Positions 44,613-54,736 of a stretch of DNA of 56,940 nt are shown here, piece after piece. Each line of letters opens with the position of its first letter. The stretch's first letter is position 1. This DNA comes from Candidatus Jettenia ecosi (GTDB lineage: Bacteria; Planctomycetota; Brocadiia; Brocadiales; Brocadiaceae): NCBI GenBank assembly GCA_005524015.1, contig SULG01000013.1, positions 1 to 56,940 of the forward strand, read 5' to 3'. The translations under genes and the position numbers were made by a program. The notes below the pieces were generated by a model, which saw nothing but the letters and a program-made list of their open reading frames with translations, was not told where the DNA came from and searched no databases.

Positions 44613-45575
44613 ATGAATGTGGTCTTTGTGGGAACTCCTGAATTTGCAGTTCCTAGTTTAAGCTCGCTGGCAATGTCCGCGCACAAAATTATTGCAGTTG
44701 TTACACAACCGGATAGACCAAAAGGGAGAAGTAAAATGCCAAGCCCTCCGCCAGTAAAGGAGGCAGCGCTTAAATTGGGATTAAAAATTTTACAACCTGT
44801 CAATATCAATAACGAAGAAGTTGTGAAACAGCTTCAATATTTCTCACCGGACTGTATTGTTGTTGTTGCATTTGGACAATTTTTATCTCATTCAATCCTC
44901 CGGATTCCGAGATATCAATGTATTAATATCCACGCCTCTTTACTTCCCAAATTTCGTGGAGCAGCTCCCATTCATCATGCAATTATTTGCGGTGAGAAGA
45001 TTACTGGTGTCACTGCTGTAGTTATGACAGTTAAGATGGATGCCGGTGATATTATTGTTCAAAAGACAACACCAATATTTCCTGATGAAAATGCAGAGGA
45101 ACTTGAAAAAAGGCTTGCTTCTATGGGTGCAGAATTATTAATTGAAGCGCTCAATCTCATAGAAACAGGAAAGGCAACTTACACAGAACAAGATGAGATA
45201 AAAGTGAGTTTTGCCCCTAAATTGAAAAAAGAAGACGGGCTGATTTCCTGGTCTCAGGAAACGGAAAAAATTTACAATCGGATACGCGGCATGACCCCGT
45301 CGCCAGGGGCCTATACCTATTATTATGGGAAAAATAGCTCTCAAGAAAAGAAAAGGATTATTATCTTAAAAACACAAATTCATCATGGATCAGAAATCAA
45401 AACATCCCTTAGCCCTGGTACTTTCGTTGAGATTGCTTCATGTGGAATCCATGTAGCTACCGCGGATGGTTCTCTTTGTATTACACGATTACAACCTGAG
45501 GGTAGACGTGACATGGATGTGCAAGAGTATGCGCGCGGCCATAAAATAGCAGTTAATGATATGTTTGTATCATAA
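44613..45575 (+). CDS. fmt: Methionyl-tRNA formyltransferase
   Basis: Formylates initiator Met-tRNA. 320 residues. The N-terminal domain has FVGTPEFAVPSL, INIHASLLPKFRGAAPIHHAI with the catalytic Asn and His, and MDAGDIIVQ with the Asp. The C-terminal OB-like domain starts near 205. Pairs with def. Confidence 0.95.
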   Translation: MNVVFVGTPEFAVPSLSSLAMSAHKIIAVVTQPDRPKGRSKMPSPPPVKEAALKLGLKILQPVNINNEEVVKQLQYFSPDCIVVVAFGQFLSHSILRIPRYQCINIHASLLPKFRGAAPIHHAIICGEKITGVTAVVMTVKMDAGDIIVQKTTPIFPDENAEELEKRLASMGAELLIEALNLIETGKATYTEQDEIKVSFAPKLKKEDGLISWSQETEKIYNRIRGMTPSPGAYTYYYGKNSSQEKKRIIILKTQIHHGSEIKTSLSPGTFVEIASCGIHVATADGSLCITRLQPEGRRDMDVQEYARGHKIAVNDMFVS

Positions 45576-45748
45576 ACACACGTGTATAGTAAGTAAAGAC
45601 ATCATAGGTAATATGTCATGCATAGTTCTAAAAGAGTTTTACGTTTAATTATACTATCCTATATATTTGCTTAATACATTTCATTGCAGAAAAAATTATT
45701 TAGCTTTTCTTTGACCAGCTTAACTCTTCTTACTTAAAGGCAGGTACT

Positions 45749-46192
45749 ATGGAATTTATTGATAAAAAGGTTGTTTCTATTAACAACCTTATGCTGAAGT
45801 TTCGTAAAAAGAAGTGTACTCCAAAAAATTTATTAATTTTATTTCCCCACTGTATCCAGAATTCCCAGTGTAAGCAAAATGTTAAAAATGACTTGCGCGA
45901 ATGTAAGCGTTGTGGGAAATGTAAGATTAAGGATTTATTAGAATTCTCTGAAAAGTATGGGGTGAATATATGCCTTGCTACAGGAGGGCGTGTTGCTCTC
46001 CAAAAGGTTATGGCTGAAGATATATATGGAGTAATAGCCATTGCCTGTGAAAAAGAACTGAGAACAGGTTTAATGGCCGCTATGTCTAAGGCCATATTTG
46101 CAGTGCCTAATTTAAGGCCTCATGGATATTGTAAAGATACTGATGTATATCTGGATGAGGTAAGAGAAGCGATTGAGCAATTCCTTCAATGA
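45749..46192 (+). CDS. DUF116 family protein
   Basis: 147 residues. N-terminal Cys groups (CIQNSQC then CKRCGKC) suggest a metal or Fe-S site. The rest is the DUF116 core, with GVIAIACEKELRTGLMAAM and AVPNLRPHGYC. Relatives often sit beside def-fmt or translation genes, as here (173 bases after fmt). Function unknown. The form here is soluble; many relatives have N-terminal membrane helices. Confidence 0.8.
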   Translation: MEFIDKKVVSINNLMLKFRKKKCTPKNLLILFPHCIQNSQCKQNVKNDLRECKRCGKCKIKDLLEFSEKYGVNICLATGGRVALQKVMAEDIYGVIAIACEKELRTGLMAAMSKAIFAVPNLRPHGYCKDTDVYLDEVREAIEQFLQ

Positions 46193-46766
46193 GACAGATA
46201 TTCGTTATGCGAGTTAAGAGCAATTGATGAAAAAATTGGCTTAAAGGGCTGACACAGTTAAAATTACCAATGCAGTTCTTCGATCTACAGAAAGAAGCAT
46301 ATAAGATAAATCCGGACAGAACAGGCTTGTTGATTACCAGAATGTCCCCTTTACAGAGGAAAGAATGCATGGTGCGTCTTTACCCCATCTTGCCTGGTTC
46401 TATAAAATAAACCTTTTTCTCCCTGACAATTAATAATAGTCCTCCTGAATGGCTGGTAAAATGCTGGATTAACAGGTATAGGAAGAAAAAGACTGTTGAA
46501 ATTTGCAAAACGAACAATCTTGCCCTAAGAGTATTTCCCCGTATTCATCATAAAAAATCTCCCCACCAAAATATATTGCCTTATAAGATACTATTTACTT
46601 CAGGGAAAAAGACAGAGAATGAGAAGTATTTTTCCTTTTTTTAAGAATCCTCTTGACTGTCTATATGTGGTATGGTATATAATCAAGCTATCAATATATA
46701 TAATATTTTTAAGCGAATAAGATTTAAAAGTAGCTTAATTTCATGTATTTTTTATGGTAGGGCTAT
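46193..46766. other. Gap before the nrd operon
   Basis: 574 bases with no supportable gene. Short open stretches exist around 46250-46410, but none matches a family I recognise; decayed coding DNA is possible. The right part holds the promoter at 46653-46681. Confidence 0.45.
46653..46681 (+). promoter_or_regulatory. Sigma70-like promoter of nrdR-nrdD-nrdG
   Basis: TTGACT, a 17-base spacer, TATATA (with an overlapping TATAAT two bases on), about 85 bases before the nrdR ATG. The AT-rich alternating sequence just downstream could hold NrdR-type boxes, but I cannot identify a confident pair. Confidence 0.5.
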
Positions 46767-47276
46767 ATGCAATGTTTATTTTGCAAAGTAGATAACGACA
46801 AGGTTATTAATTCTCGTACATCTCTGGATGGATTAAGTATTAAGCGGAGACGAGAGTGCTTGAGTTGTGGGCGTCGGTATACAACATACGAGCGGATTGA
46901 AGAAAATCCGCTGCGAGTGGTTAAAAAAGATGGAAGGCGTGAGGTTTTTGATCGCAAAAAGATTCTCTCCGGATTGGTGAAGGCATGTGAAAAAAGACCT
47001 GTATCAACGGATACTTTAGAAAATACTGTAAATGAAATTGAGCGGGAGATCTATAACAAATTTGACCGGGAAGTAGACACCAGTTTTATAGGGTCGCTGG
47101 TAATGCAAAAATTGAGAATTCTGGATATGGTAGCTTACGTGAGATTTGCGTCTGTATACAGAGAATTTAAAGATATCTCGGAATTTATAGACGAATTGAA
47201 ACCATTTATGAGTACTGTTAAAAAGAAAAAGGAAGATGAAAATGGCAATGTACGAGGCGCATCTGTTAAAAATTAG
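46767..47276 (+). CDS. nrdR: Transcriptional repressor NrdR
   Basis: Represses ribonucleotide reductase genes when dATP/ATP load signals sufficiency. 169 residues. Zinc ribbon C3-x2-C6 and C31-x2-C34, then an ATP-cone (VVKKDGRREVFDRKKILSGLVKACEKRPVS). First in the operon with nrdD, so it likely regulates its own unit. Confidence 0.95.
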   Translation: MQCLFCKVDNDKVINSRTSLDGLSIKRRRECLSCGRRYTTYERIEENPLRVVKKDGRREVFDRKKILSGLVKACEKRPVSTDTLENTVNEIEREIYNKFDREVDTSFIGSLVMQKLRILDMVAYVRFASVYREFKDISEFIDELKPFMSTVKKKKEDENGNVRGASVKN

Positions 47277-47291
47277 GTTGGAGGAAGTGGG

Positions 47292-49733
47292 ATGAATGCA
47301 ACAATAGAGAATATCGTAAAACGTGATGGAAGATTAGTATCTTTTAATGAGAAAAAGATTGCTGATGCAATATTTAGGGCCGCATTGGCGGTGGGAGGCG
47401 AGGACCGTGCCTTAGCTGATGAACTGGCAGTTGTTGTTACTATGTTTTTGGAAAAGAAATATGCAGGGCAAACTCCCGGCATTGAAGATATACAGGATAT
47501 TGTGGAGAAGGTGCTTATTGAGACGGGACATGCTAAGACGGCCAAGGCTTATATTCTCTATCGTGATAAAAGGGCGAGGGTACGCGAATCCCTTCGTGTG
47601 CGGAAACAAAGTAAGAAGCGGGCTGATACAACTGATGTCTCTCTGATGGTAAATACAGAAACAAAGGATGAAACATTTCCATGGGATAAAAGAAAAATTG
47701 CAGAGGCATTGTTCAAGGAAGCTGATATGTCGGAAGAGGCATCAGGTGAAATTGCGGGTGCCGTAGAACAGAGAGTTTTTTCCTCAGGATTAAACCGTAT
47801 TTCGACATCTCTTATACGAGAACTCGTGGATAATGAGCTCTTTGAAAGAGGATATAATAAGAAACTCGAAAAACAAGTTGTGATTGGTATGCCTAAGTAC
47901 GATCTTGATGAATTAATTATGTCAAAAAATAAGGAAAACAGCAATATCGCAACAAATAATCCGGAGGCAATTAACCTCGCAATTGCTGAAAATACGTTAA
48001 AACAATTTGCCCTGCAGGAGGTATTTTCAAAGGACGTTGCAGATGCTCACCTCAACGGGATGGTACATATTCACGATCTGGGTTATCCAACACGGGTGTA
48101 TTGCTCCTCTCACTCTCTGGAATATTTGAAAAAATATGGGCTGACGCTTCAGAATTTAGATACCGAATCTGCACCTGCAAAGCATGCGCGCACTTTGACC
48201 GGGCATTTGAATACGTTCCTGGCTTCTATGCAGGCTTACTACGCCGGCGCTCTCGGAGTAGGATATGTCAATATTATGTATGCCCCTTATCTGGAAGGGA
48301 TGAGCTATAAAGAGATGAAGCAAGAGGCTCAGCACCTTATCTTCAGTTGTTCCCAAAGCGCTTTTTCCCGCGGAGGCCAGACTTTATTCCTGGACTTCAA
48401 TATTCATACCGGTGTTCCAAGGTACTTAAGGAATATTCCTGCCATCGGGCCTGGTGGAAAACCTACCGGCAAAACGTATGGGGAGTATGAAGAAACAGCC
48501 AGACAATTTACTCTTGCTATGCTGGATGTATGGCGTGAAGGGGATTGCTACGGACATGTTTTTGCTTTTCCGAAGTGTGATTTTCATATTAATGAAGATA
48601 CCTTTAATGATCCAAAGCAATACGAGATTTTGGAGTATACATGCCAGATTGCGAGCGAGAATGGTGTTCCGTACTTCATCTTTGACAGAGATGAGATCAC
48701 CCTCTCTGCTTGCTGCCGTCTACGCACTACTATCGATGATAACTATATGATCCAGCATCCCGAAAGTATGCGTTTTTGCGGATTTCAAAATATTACGATT
48801 AATCTTCCTCAAGCCTCTTATCGGGCCGGTAAAGGTAATTGGGATGCGATGTATAAAGAGATTGACAAAGCTATCGAGATTGCCGTAAAGGCACATTTGC
48901 AGAAAAAGAATTTTGTTAAGAAGCTGATGCAGAGTCAGGAAATGCCCCTTTGGGAGATTGGTAAGAAAGCCAAGGATGGCCGCCCCTACGTGGATCTGGA
49001 AGCTTCGACATACATTGTGGGTATCTTAGGATTAAATGAATGCTTGCAATTTATGACAGGAAGGGAATTACACGAAGGCGATGACATGATCAGGCAGGGG
49101 CTGCGGGTGGTCTCTCATATGTATGCACGTGTTAAGGAAGCGGGAAAGAAACACAATTTAAAATTCTCTTTAGAGGAATCTCCGGCTGAAAGCGCCAGCA
49201 GAAGGCTCGCTAAGGTCGATGTAAGAAATTATCCCGAAGCGGCAGATATGGTAAAGGGAAGCATCGAAAGGGACGAGTTCTATTATACCAATAGCGTACA
49301 TCTGCGTCCGGATGCCCCCGTGGATATGATAACCCGTATATTCCTGCAGAGTAAATTCCACACCATGATTGAATCAGGCGCTATTATCCATGCATTCGTT
49401 GGTGAAGAGAGACCACCAGCGTCGAGTATTATGAATCTTGTTAAAAAGACCTTTAAGAATACTCAGGCTGCTCAGGTTACCATTTCTCCTGAATTTACTA
49501 TTTGCAATGATTGTAAAAAAGTTACCCAAAAGCTTACTAATATTTGTGGGCATTGCGGCTCCAGGAATGTATATGGCATTTCAAGAATTGTAGGCTATTT
49601 TAGCCGTATTAATAACTGGAATAAATCCAAGATCGGCGAACTGGCAGATAGGCACAAGGGTAACTATCAGGTTGATGATTTATTGCCTAAAGAAAGAGAA
49701 GTTTTGACAGAATCTTGCGTAACAAAATGCTAA
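47292..49733 (+). CDS. nrdD: Anaerobic (class III) ribonucleoside-triphosphate reductase
   Basis: Makes dNTPs by glycyl-radical chemistry. 813 residues. The N-terminus has an ATP-cone (residues 4-100) followed by a second cone-like domain (about 120-215). The barrel region contains DLGYPTRVYCSSHSLEY, LSACCRLR and FCGFQNITINLP. Near the C-terminus are the zinc group CNDCKK...CGHCG and the radical loop GISRIVGYFSRINNW, with the probable radical Gly in VGY. A GGAGGAAG site precedes the ATG, 15 bases after nrdR. nrdG follows. Confidence 0.94.
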   Translation: MNATIENIVKRDGRLVSFNEKKIADAIFRAALAVGGEDRALADELAVVVTMFLEKKYAGQTPGIEDIQDIVEKVLIETGHAKTAKAYILYRDKRARVRESLRVRKQSKKRADTTDVSLMVNTETKDETFPWDKRKIAEALFKEADMSEEASGEIAGAVEQRVFSSGLNRISTSLIRELVDNELFERGYNKKLEKQVVIGMPKYDLDELIMSKNKENSNIATNNPEAINLAIAENTLKQFALQEVFSKDVADAHLNGMVHIHDLGYPTRVYCSSHSLEYLKKYGLTLQNLDTESAPAKHARTLTGHLNTFLASMQAYYAGALGVGYVNIMYAPYLEGMSYKEMKQEAQHLIFSCSQSAFSRGGQTLFLDFNIHTGVPRYLRNIPAIGPGGKPTGKTYGEYEETARQFTLAMLDVWREGDCYGHVFAFPKCDFHINEDTFNDPKQYEILEYTCQIASENGVPYFIFDRDEITLSACCRLRTTIDDNYMIQHPESMRFCGFQNITINLPQASYRAGKGNWDAMYKEIDKAIEIAVKAHLQKKNFVKKLMQSQEMPLWEIGKKAKDGRPYVDLEASTYIVGILGLNECLQFMTGRELHEGDDMIRQGLRVVSHMYARVKEAGKKHNLKFSLEESPAESASRRLAKVDVRNYPEAADMVKGSIERDEFYYTNSVHLRPDAPVDMITRIFLQSKFHTMIESGAIIHAFVGEERPPASSIMNLVKKTFKNTQAAQVTISPEFTICNDCKKVTQKLTNICGHCGSRNVYGISRIVGYFSRINNWNKSKIGELADRHKGNYQVDDLLPKEREVLTESCVTKC

Positions 49734-49860
49734 GCTTTAACTGAGGGTTGCAATTGTGGTGAAATGTAACTGATAACCTGCCTGATGAATTCCAGGTGCA
49801 GAGTAATTAGTATTGTGGAAGAATCCGAAAATAGATCAAATTTACCAGATAATATAATGT

Positions 49861-50595
49861 ATGGTTGTACCAATTAAAGGATTTATAGAAAATAGTCTCA
49901 TTGAATGGGAAGGAAGAATTGTTTCAATAATTTTTCTACCAACCTGTAACTTGCGTTGCCATTATTGCCATGCCCCCCATTTGGTTCAAACACCAGATGA
50001 ACTGGAATCCATTCCTGTTGATACTATCGTTGACAAGATACGGCAAAACCTGGGATGGGTAGATGGCGTTGTCGTTACTGGTGGTGAGCCGACTTCACAT
50101 AAGCATCTCGCTGCGCTTATTAAGGTATTAAAAGAAACAGGAATTATGGTTCGCCTGGATACGAATGGTACGAATCCCCTTGTACTTAAGGATTTAATCG
50201 ACAAGGGCCTTCTGGATGGTGTAGCTATGGATATCAAGGCCCCTCTTCAAAAAGAGAAGTATGAACAAATTTCTGGTGTATCCTGTGACATTGAGGATAT
50301 TAAAGAAAGCATTTGTATTATTATGGAAAGCGGTATTGAGTATGAGTTTCGCACTACCGTATGTCCGTCTCAATTGGACGGTGATGATATTGAGGATATT
50401 GCTAAAGCCATTAAGGGGGCGGAAAGATACATATTGCAATCATTTAAACCAAACCATTGTTTGGATACAAAGATGTTACAGACTACACCATATCCCATAG
50501 AGGCGTTGAGAGATTTTGCGACAAGCGCCGGTAAGTATGTCGATTACTGTTGTGTTCGTGGTGAAGAGGGAAAGGTAGTGGCCCGGAATTGGTGA
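49861..50595 (+). CDS. nrdG: Anaerobic ribonucleotide reductase activating enzyme
   Basis: A radical SAM enzyme that installs the glycyl radical on NrdD. 244 residues. Cluster motif C29-x3-C33-x2-C36 in TCNLRCHYCHAPHLV, then VVTGGEPTSHKHL and VRLDTNGTNPL. It is of the longer NrdG form (pyruvate formate-lyase-activating-like). 127 bases separate it from nrdD. Confidence 0.92.
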   Translation: MVVPIKGFIENSLIEWEGRIVSIIFLPTCNLRCHYCHAPHLVQTPDELESIPVDTIVDKIRQNLGWVDGVVVTGGEPTSHKHLAALIKVLKETGIMVRLDTNGTNPLVLKDLIDKGLLDGVAMDIKAPLQKEKYEQISGVSCDIEDIKESICIIMESGIEYEFRTTVCPSQLDGDDIEDIAKAIKGAERYILQSFKPNHCLDTKMLQTTPYPIEALRDFATSAGKYVDYCCVRGEEGKVVARNW

Positions 50596-50648
50596 TTTTA
50601 TTATACCATTTGGTTCTTATGATAATTTCAGAAAGGGGGTGATTGTGT

Positions 50649-50741
50649 ATGGCAGTGAAAAAGTGTGGTACTTCAGGAAAGACAAAGACAGCAAAAGCAG
50701 CAGACAAGAAGGACACAAAAAAGAAACCAACAAAGAAATAA
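50649..50741 (+). CDS. 30-residue Lys-rich mini-protein
   Basis: ATG at 50649 with GGGGGTGA about 8 bases upstream, a better ribosome site than most genes in this window. The product MAVKKCGTSGKTKTAKAADK... is 30 residues, about 40% Lys, with one Cys, and resembles the C-terminal tails of bacterial histone H1-like proteins. A strong terminator follows about 105 bases later. It lies between nrdG and smc and is too short for most gene callers. Nucleic-acid binding is suggested by composition alone. A chance ORF cannot be ruled out, but the ribosome site argues for translation. Confidence 0.6.
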   Translation: MAVKKCGTSGKTKTAKAADKKDTKKKPTKK

Positions 50742-50847
50742 TGAATTTTTAGTACTATGGAGAAATTGGTAAGTATATATGCGTAGAAAATAATGGTATG
50801 TAAATAATTTTACATGTATGTATTGAACCAAATGTATGTATAATGAA

Positions 50848-50888
50848 GAGGGGTGTTTCAATAAGGTAGCCGAAACACCCCTCTTTTT
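50848..50888 (+). terminator. Strong intrinsic terminator
   Basis: A perfect 12-bp stem (50848-50859 with 50872-50883), a 12-base loop and TTTTT right after. It separates the nrdG/mini-gene unit from smc. Confidence 0.85.
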
Positions 50889-50925
50889 GTATATTGTCTT
50901 TATATTTTGAAGTTACGTTACGATT

Positions 50926-53900
50926 ATGAAGCTTAAAAAATTAGAATTATTCGGATTTAAATCTTTTGCTGAAAAGACGGAAATTATTTTTGAAGATGGA
51001 ATAACCGTTGTTGTAGGACCGAACGGGTGTGGAAAGAGCAATATCATTGATGCTGTAAAGTGGGTACTGGGGGAACAGAGTGTAAAATCGTTAAGGGGTA
51101 ATGAAATGGCAGATGTGATCTTTAACGGGACTGATAAGCGTCCATCTCTTGGTTATGCAGAGGTATCCCTGACTATCCAAAATAATAAAGGACTATTACC
51201 ACTCGAATATACCGAGGTTTGTATTACCCGCCGTTTATATACTTCGGGAGAATCGGAGTACCTTATTAACAAACAGGCAAGCCGGTTAAAAGATATTCGG
51301 GAGCTTTTTATAGATACGGGTTTTGGCGCGGATGCCTATTCTGTAATTGAACAAGGCAATGTAGATGCTTTGCTACGGGCAGATTCTCATGAGCGGCGGA
51401 TATTATTTGAAGAGGCTGCGGGAATTAGTAAATTTAAATCACGAAAGAAAGCCGCTCTGAGTAAACTAGAGCATGTTGAACAGAATCTGTTACGGGTTGG
51501 CGATATTATTGAAGAGTTACGGAAGCAACTGCGCTCGGTAAAACTCCAGGCATCCAAAGCGAGAAAATATCAGGAATATGTGGAACAACTAAAACGATTA
51601 AAGATAGGGCTTTCACTGAAGAATTATCGGGAGTTTAAGGATAAAAAGATCACGGTTTCAGAACAAGTAAATCAGATCGAAGAGCAAAATCAGAGAATAG
51701 CTACCGATATCGACGAGATCGGGTCTCACATAAACGAAATCGAAGATGCCATGAATCAATTAGAGCAACAATCAGCGCAGATGCAAACAGAAATGGTAAA
51801 TCTGGAGGCGCAGATATCGAAAAATCAGGATAAGATACACTACGACCACGAACGTATTAAAGAGTTAGAAATTCAGCATAAAAAGTATTATGAGCAGCAG
51901 GAAAACCTGAAAAACAAACTACATGAGGCAGATAATAGAATTACAGAAACGAAAGGATTATTAAATACATTAGAGCAGGAAATTGTTAAGTTTGTAGATA
52001 CTCAAAAGATGAAAGAAACAGCCCAAAAGCAGATTGGTTTGGAATGCGATTTGTTGTACCAGGGTATGGATGAAAAGAAATCTGAGGTTATCTCCATACT
52101 TCAAAAAGAGTCTAGCCTTCAGAATGAGATTGGCAGTTTAACTACGGAAAAAGATAGTTTAAAAAGCAGAAGGACGAGGCTTTCGAAGAGACAAGAGGAA
52201 ATCAGTTCATTTCTGGATACTTTGGCATCTAAACACCAGGAGGGTATGAGAGAAAAACATGCGCTGATGGAGGAGTTCACCGGTTTAGAACAAAGAGTAT
52301 CTTCTTCAAAAGAACGCATACAGGAATTGATGATTATGATACGTTCTCTGGATGAGCAGATTAATCAACAAAAACAACAGAAGAGCAGCAAGGTATCCCG
52401 GCACGAAGTTCTTATGGATTACGAGATGCGGTCGGAAGGTGTAGAAGCAGGCGCAAAGGCTATTTTAGAAGAATCTAAAAAAGAGCAACCGATGGTAAAG
52501 GGTATACGGGGTATGGTTGGTGATCTGTTAAAGGTTGATCTGATGTATGCATTGGCTATTGAGACTGCTTTGGGTGATAGAGTGCAGGGTATTATTGTGG
52601 ATACTACAGATAGCGCTGTACAGGCGATCACCTTCTTACAAGAGAGTCAAAAAGGCCGTGCGGTTTTTTTCCCGCTAGACAGAGCAAAGAACCAATCCTC
52701 TGTTCCCGATGAAATTTTGCAAAAACCAGGCGTTATCGGTGTTGCCAGTAAACTGGTAAATAGTACAGAAGAGGTTTGTAAGGCAGTTCATGGGTTTTTA
52801 AACAATACCATTGTTGTAAAAGATCTTGACGCTGTGCTGACGCTAACCGGTTATACCAATGGGATTTGTTATGTAACACTTGATGGTGAATTATTAGAGC
52901 CTGAAGGTACTCTTAGCGGTGGCAAAAAACAAGGGCAGGTAGGAATTATATCGCGTAAAAGTGAACTAAAGAAAATCGAAGATGAATTGATTCAAATCCA
53001 GCAAACCCTCGAAAGATTGGAGCAAAATAAACAGAATTACAGCGATGAGCTTGCGGAACTCGAAATAGAAACATCTCAATTGGCAAAAAGGTTGGATCTG
53101 GTAAATATTTCAAAAATCTCTAAAGATAATGAACTTGCTCAGAATGAACAAAAGCAAGATGAGCTTACAGAAGAGAAAAAGATCAATGAGAATGAAATAG
53201 AAGAGATAGATGTGGAAGTCGGGGGGGCTTGTGAACGGGAGACAGCTTTACAGGATGAATTAAAGCTTCTCAATCAGCAGCATGAGCGATTGGAGCAGCA
53301 GGTTGAAGATGCGTCCATGCTGGTAAAGGAGAAAGAGCACTTAAAAAAGAATATTCAAGATGAGATAACCACCTTAAAGGTTGGCCTTGCCCAAAAACAG
53401 GAAAAGCAAGATGGACTGAAGAAAGGTCTGAATAAACTTTGTGCTGAACTACAGGAAGCCCAGGAACTAATCAAGCATATTACCCATGAGGGTCAAAGCT
53501 GTATTCAGAAAAAACTGGAGGCAGAAGAGGAAATAAGATGTCTGGGACTCCAGATACAAGAGCTTCAAGCCAGGAAAGTTGTACAGGAAGAGTCAATAGT
53601 CTCTCTGAAATCAAGACGGGAAGAACATGATCTTGAACGTATAGAACTAAAGACAGACCTTGAGGGAAAACAGACAGAGCACAAACATATTGAACAGCAA
53701 TCACAGGAATTACGACTGAAGGAAAATGAGTACCATATTCGTATGTCCAATCTGGAGGAGCGCGTTCGGGAAGAGTATCATCTGGAGTTATCAAATTTGG
53801 ATGCTACCACCGGCGAAATCAGTTTAGAATTAAGTACATCTCAAGATCAACCTGCCAGCGCCTCCGATTCACAAGTCGATTTCTGGAATGCAGTCTCCCG

Positions 53901-54549
53901 GGAAATCGAAGAATTGCAGGGAAAGATCGAAAGGTTAGGAAATGTGAACCTGGAAGCAATTAAAGAACAAGATGAACTGGAGATACGAGAAACCTTCCTG
54001 GTGAATCAGAAGGAGGATCTTGAAAAATCCCATAACGCCTTGCAGGATTTGATAAAAAAAATCAACCATACCAGTCGCGAACTATTTGAAAAAACCTTTC
54101 ATGAAATTCGCCAAAATTTCCAGGTAATGTTCAGAAAACTATTTGGTGGAGGTAAAGCTGATGTAATCCTGGAGGAGAATGTGGATATGTTAGAGGCGGG
54201 AATAGAGATCATGGCACAACCACCGAATAAAGAGCTTCGCTCAATTACCCTTCTTTCAGGCGGCGAAAAGGTAATGACCACCGTTGCACTTCTTTTTGCT
54301 GTATTCCAAACCAAGCCAAGCCCTTTTTGTATTCTGGACGAAGTAGATGCTGCCCTTGACGAGAGCAACATCAACCGGTTCTCCCATGTTGTAAAGGACT
54401 TTACCAGGGACACACAATTCCTTATTATTACCCATAATAAGGTCACTATGAGTATTGCCGACGTAATGTATGGAATTACGATGCAGGAACCGGGGGTTTC
54501 CAAAAAGGTGGCTGTAAAGTTTGAGGAAATTGAGCGCAAGGTTGCCTGA
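50926..54549 (+). CDS. smc: Chromosome segregation protein SMC
   Basis: An ATP-driven condensin subunit. 1207 residues. Walker A GPNGCGKSN at 31-39; coiled coil from about 165 to 500; hinge at about 515-670 (GIRGMVGDLLKVDLMYALAIE..., EPEGTLSGGKKQGQ); second coiled coil to about 1010; C-terminal head with the signature LLSGGEKVMTTVALLFAVF and Walker B PFCILDEVDAALDE. Complete, no lesion. scpA/scpB are not in the window. Confidence 0.96.
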   Translation: MKLKKLELFGFKSFAEKTEIIFEDGITVVVGPNGCGKSNIIDAVKWVLGEQSVKSLRGNEMADVIFNGTDKRPSLGYAEVSLTIQNNKGLLPLEYTEVCITRRLYTSGESEYLINKQASRLKDIRELFIDTGFGADAYSVIEQGNVDALLRADSHERRILFEEAAGISKFKSRKKAALSKLEHVEQNLLRVGDIIEELRKQLRSVKLQASKARKYQEYVEQLKRLKIGLSLKNYREFKDKKITVSEQVNQIEEQNQRIATDIDEIGSHINEIEDAMNQLEQQSAQMQTEMVNLEAQISKNQDKIHYDHERIKELEIQHKKYYEQQENLKNKLHEADNRITETKGLLNTLEQEIVKFVDTQKMKETAQKQIGLECDLLYQGMDEKKSEVISILQKESSLQNEIGSLTTEKDSLKSRRTRLSKRQEEISSFLDTLASKHQEGMREKHALMEEFTGLEQRVSSSKERIQELMIMIRSLDEQINQQKQQKSSKVSRHEVLMDYEMRSEGVEAGAKAILEESKKEQPMVKGIRGMVGDLLKVDLMYALAIETALGDRVQGIIVDTTDSAVQAITFLQESQKGRAVFFPLDRAKNQSSVPDEILQKPGVIGVASKLVNSTEEVCKAVHGFLNNTIVVKDLDAVLTLTGYTNGICYVTLDGELLEPEGTLSGGKKQGQVGIISRKSELKKIEDELIQIQQTLERLEQNKQNYSDELAELEIETSQLAKRLDLVNISKISKDNELAQNEQKQDELTEEKKINENEIEEIDVEVGGACERETALQDELKLLNQQHERLEQQVEDASMLVKEKEHLKKNIQDEITTLKVGLAQKQEKQDGLKKGLNKLCAELQEAQELIKHITHEGQSCIQKKLEAEEEIRCLGLQIQELQARKVVQEESIVSLKSRREEHDLERIELKTDLEGKQTEHKHIEQQSQELRLKENEYHIRMSNLEERVREEYHLELSNLDATTGEISLELSTSQDQPASASDSQVDFWNAVSREIEELQGKIERLGNVNLEAIKEQDELEIRETFLVNQKEDLEKSHNALQDLIKKINHTSRELFEKTFHEIRQNFQVMFRKLFGGGKADVILEENVDMLEAGIEIMAQPPNKELRSITLLSGGEKVMTTVALLFAVFQTKPSPFCILDEVDAALDESNINRFSHVVKDFTRDTQFLIITHNKVTMSIADVMYGITMQEPGVSKKVAVKFEEIERKVA

Positions 54550-54736
54550 AAACATCTTTATTGCACTTTTTCCTTATCGTAAGGCTTGTTTTGATTTTTG
54601 TTGAAAATCGGTTCGTGAGAAGGGGGGGCAAGTCTTGAAAGTATTGCTGCACCCTGCAAGGAGACGAGCGTTTTTCTAGATTATTAAAAGAGTTGAAGGT
54701 AATTTGTCAATAATAAAGATTTGACTTCTATGACTT

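Noticed and set aside
46107-46370. 87-codon minus-strand ORF after the DUF116 gene
   Set aside because: It is partly antisense to the DUF116 gene, is Cys/Leu rich without a recognisable pattern, and has no ribosome site.
46676-46720. NrdR box pair upstream of nrdR
   Set aside because: The region is alternating AT and invites matches, but I found no two properly spaced copies of the box, so only the promoter is reported.
54590-54665. G-rich stretch after smc as a small structured RNA
   Set aside because: No consistent stem set or match to SRP, 6S, tmRNA or RNase P could be built.
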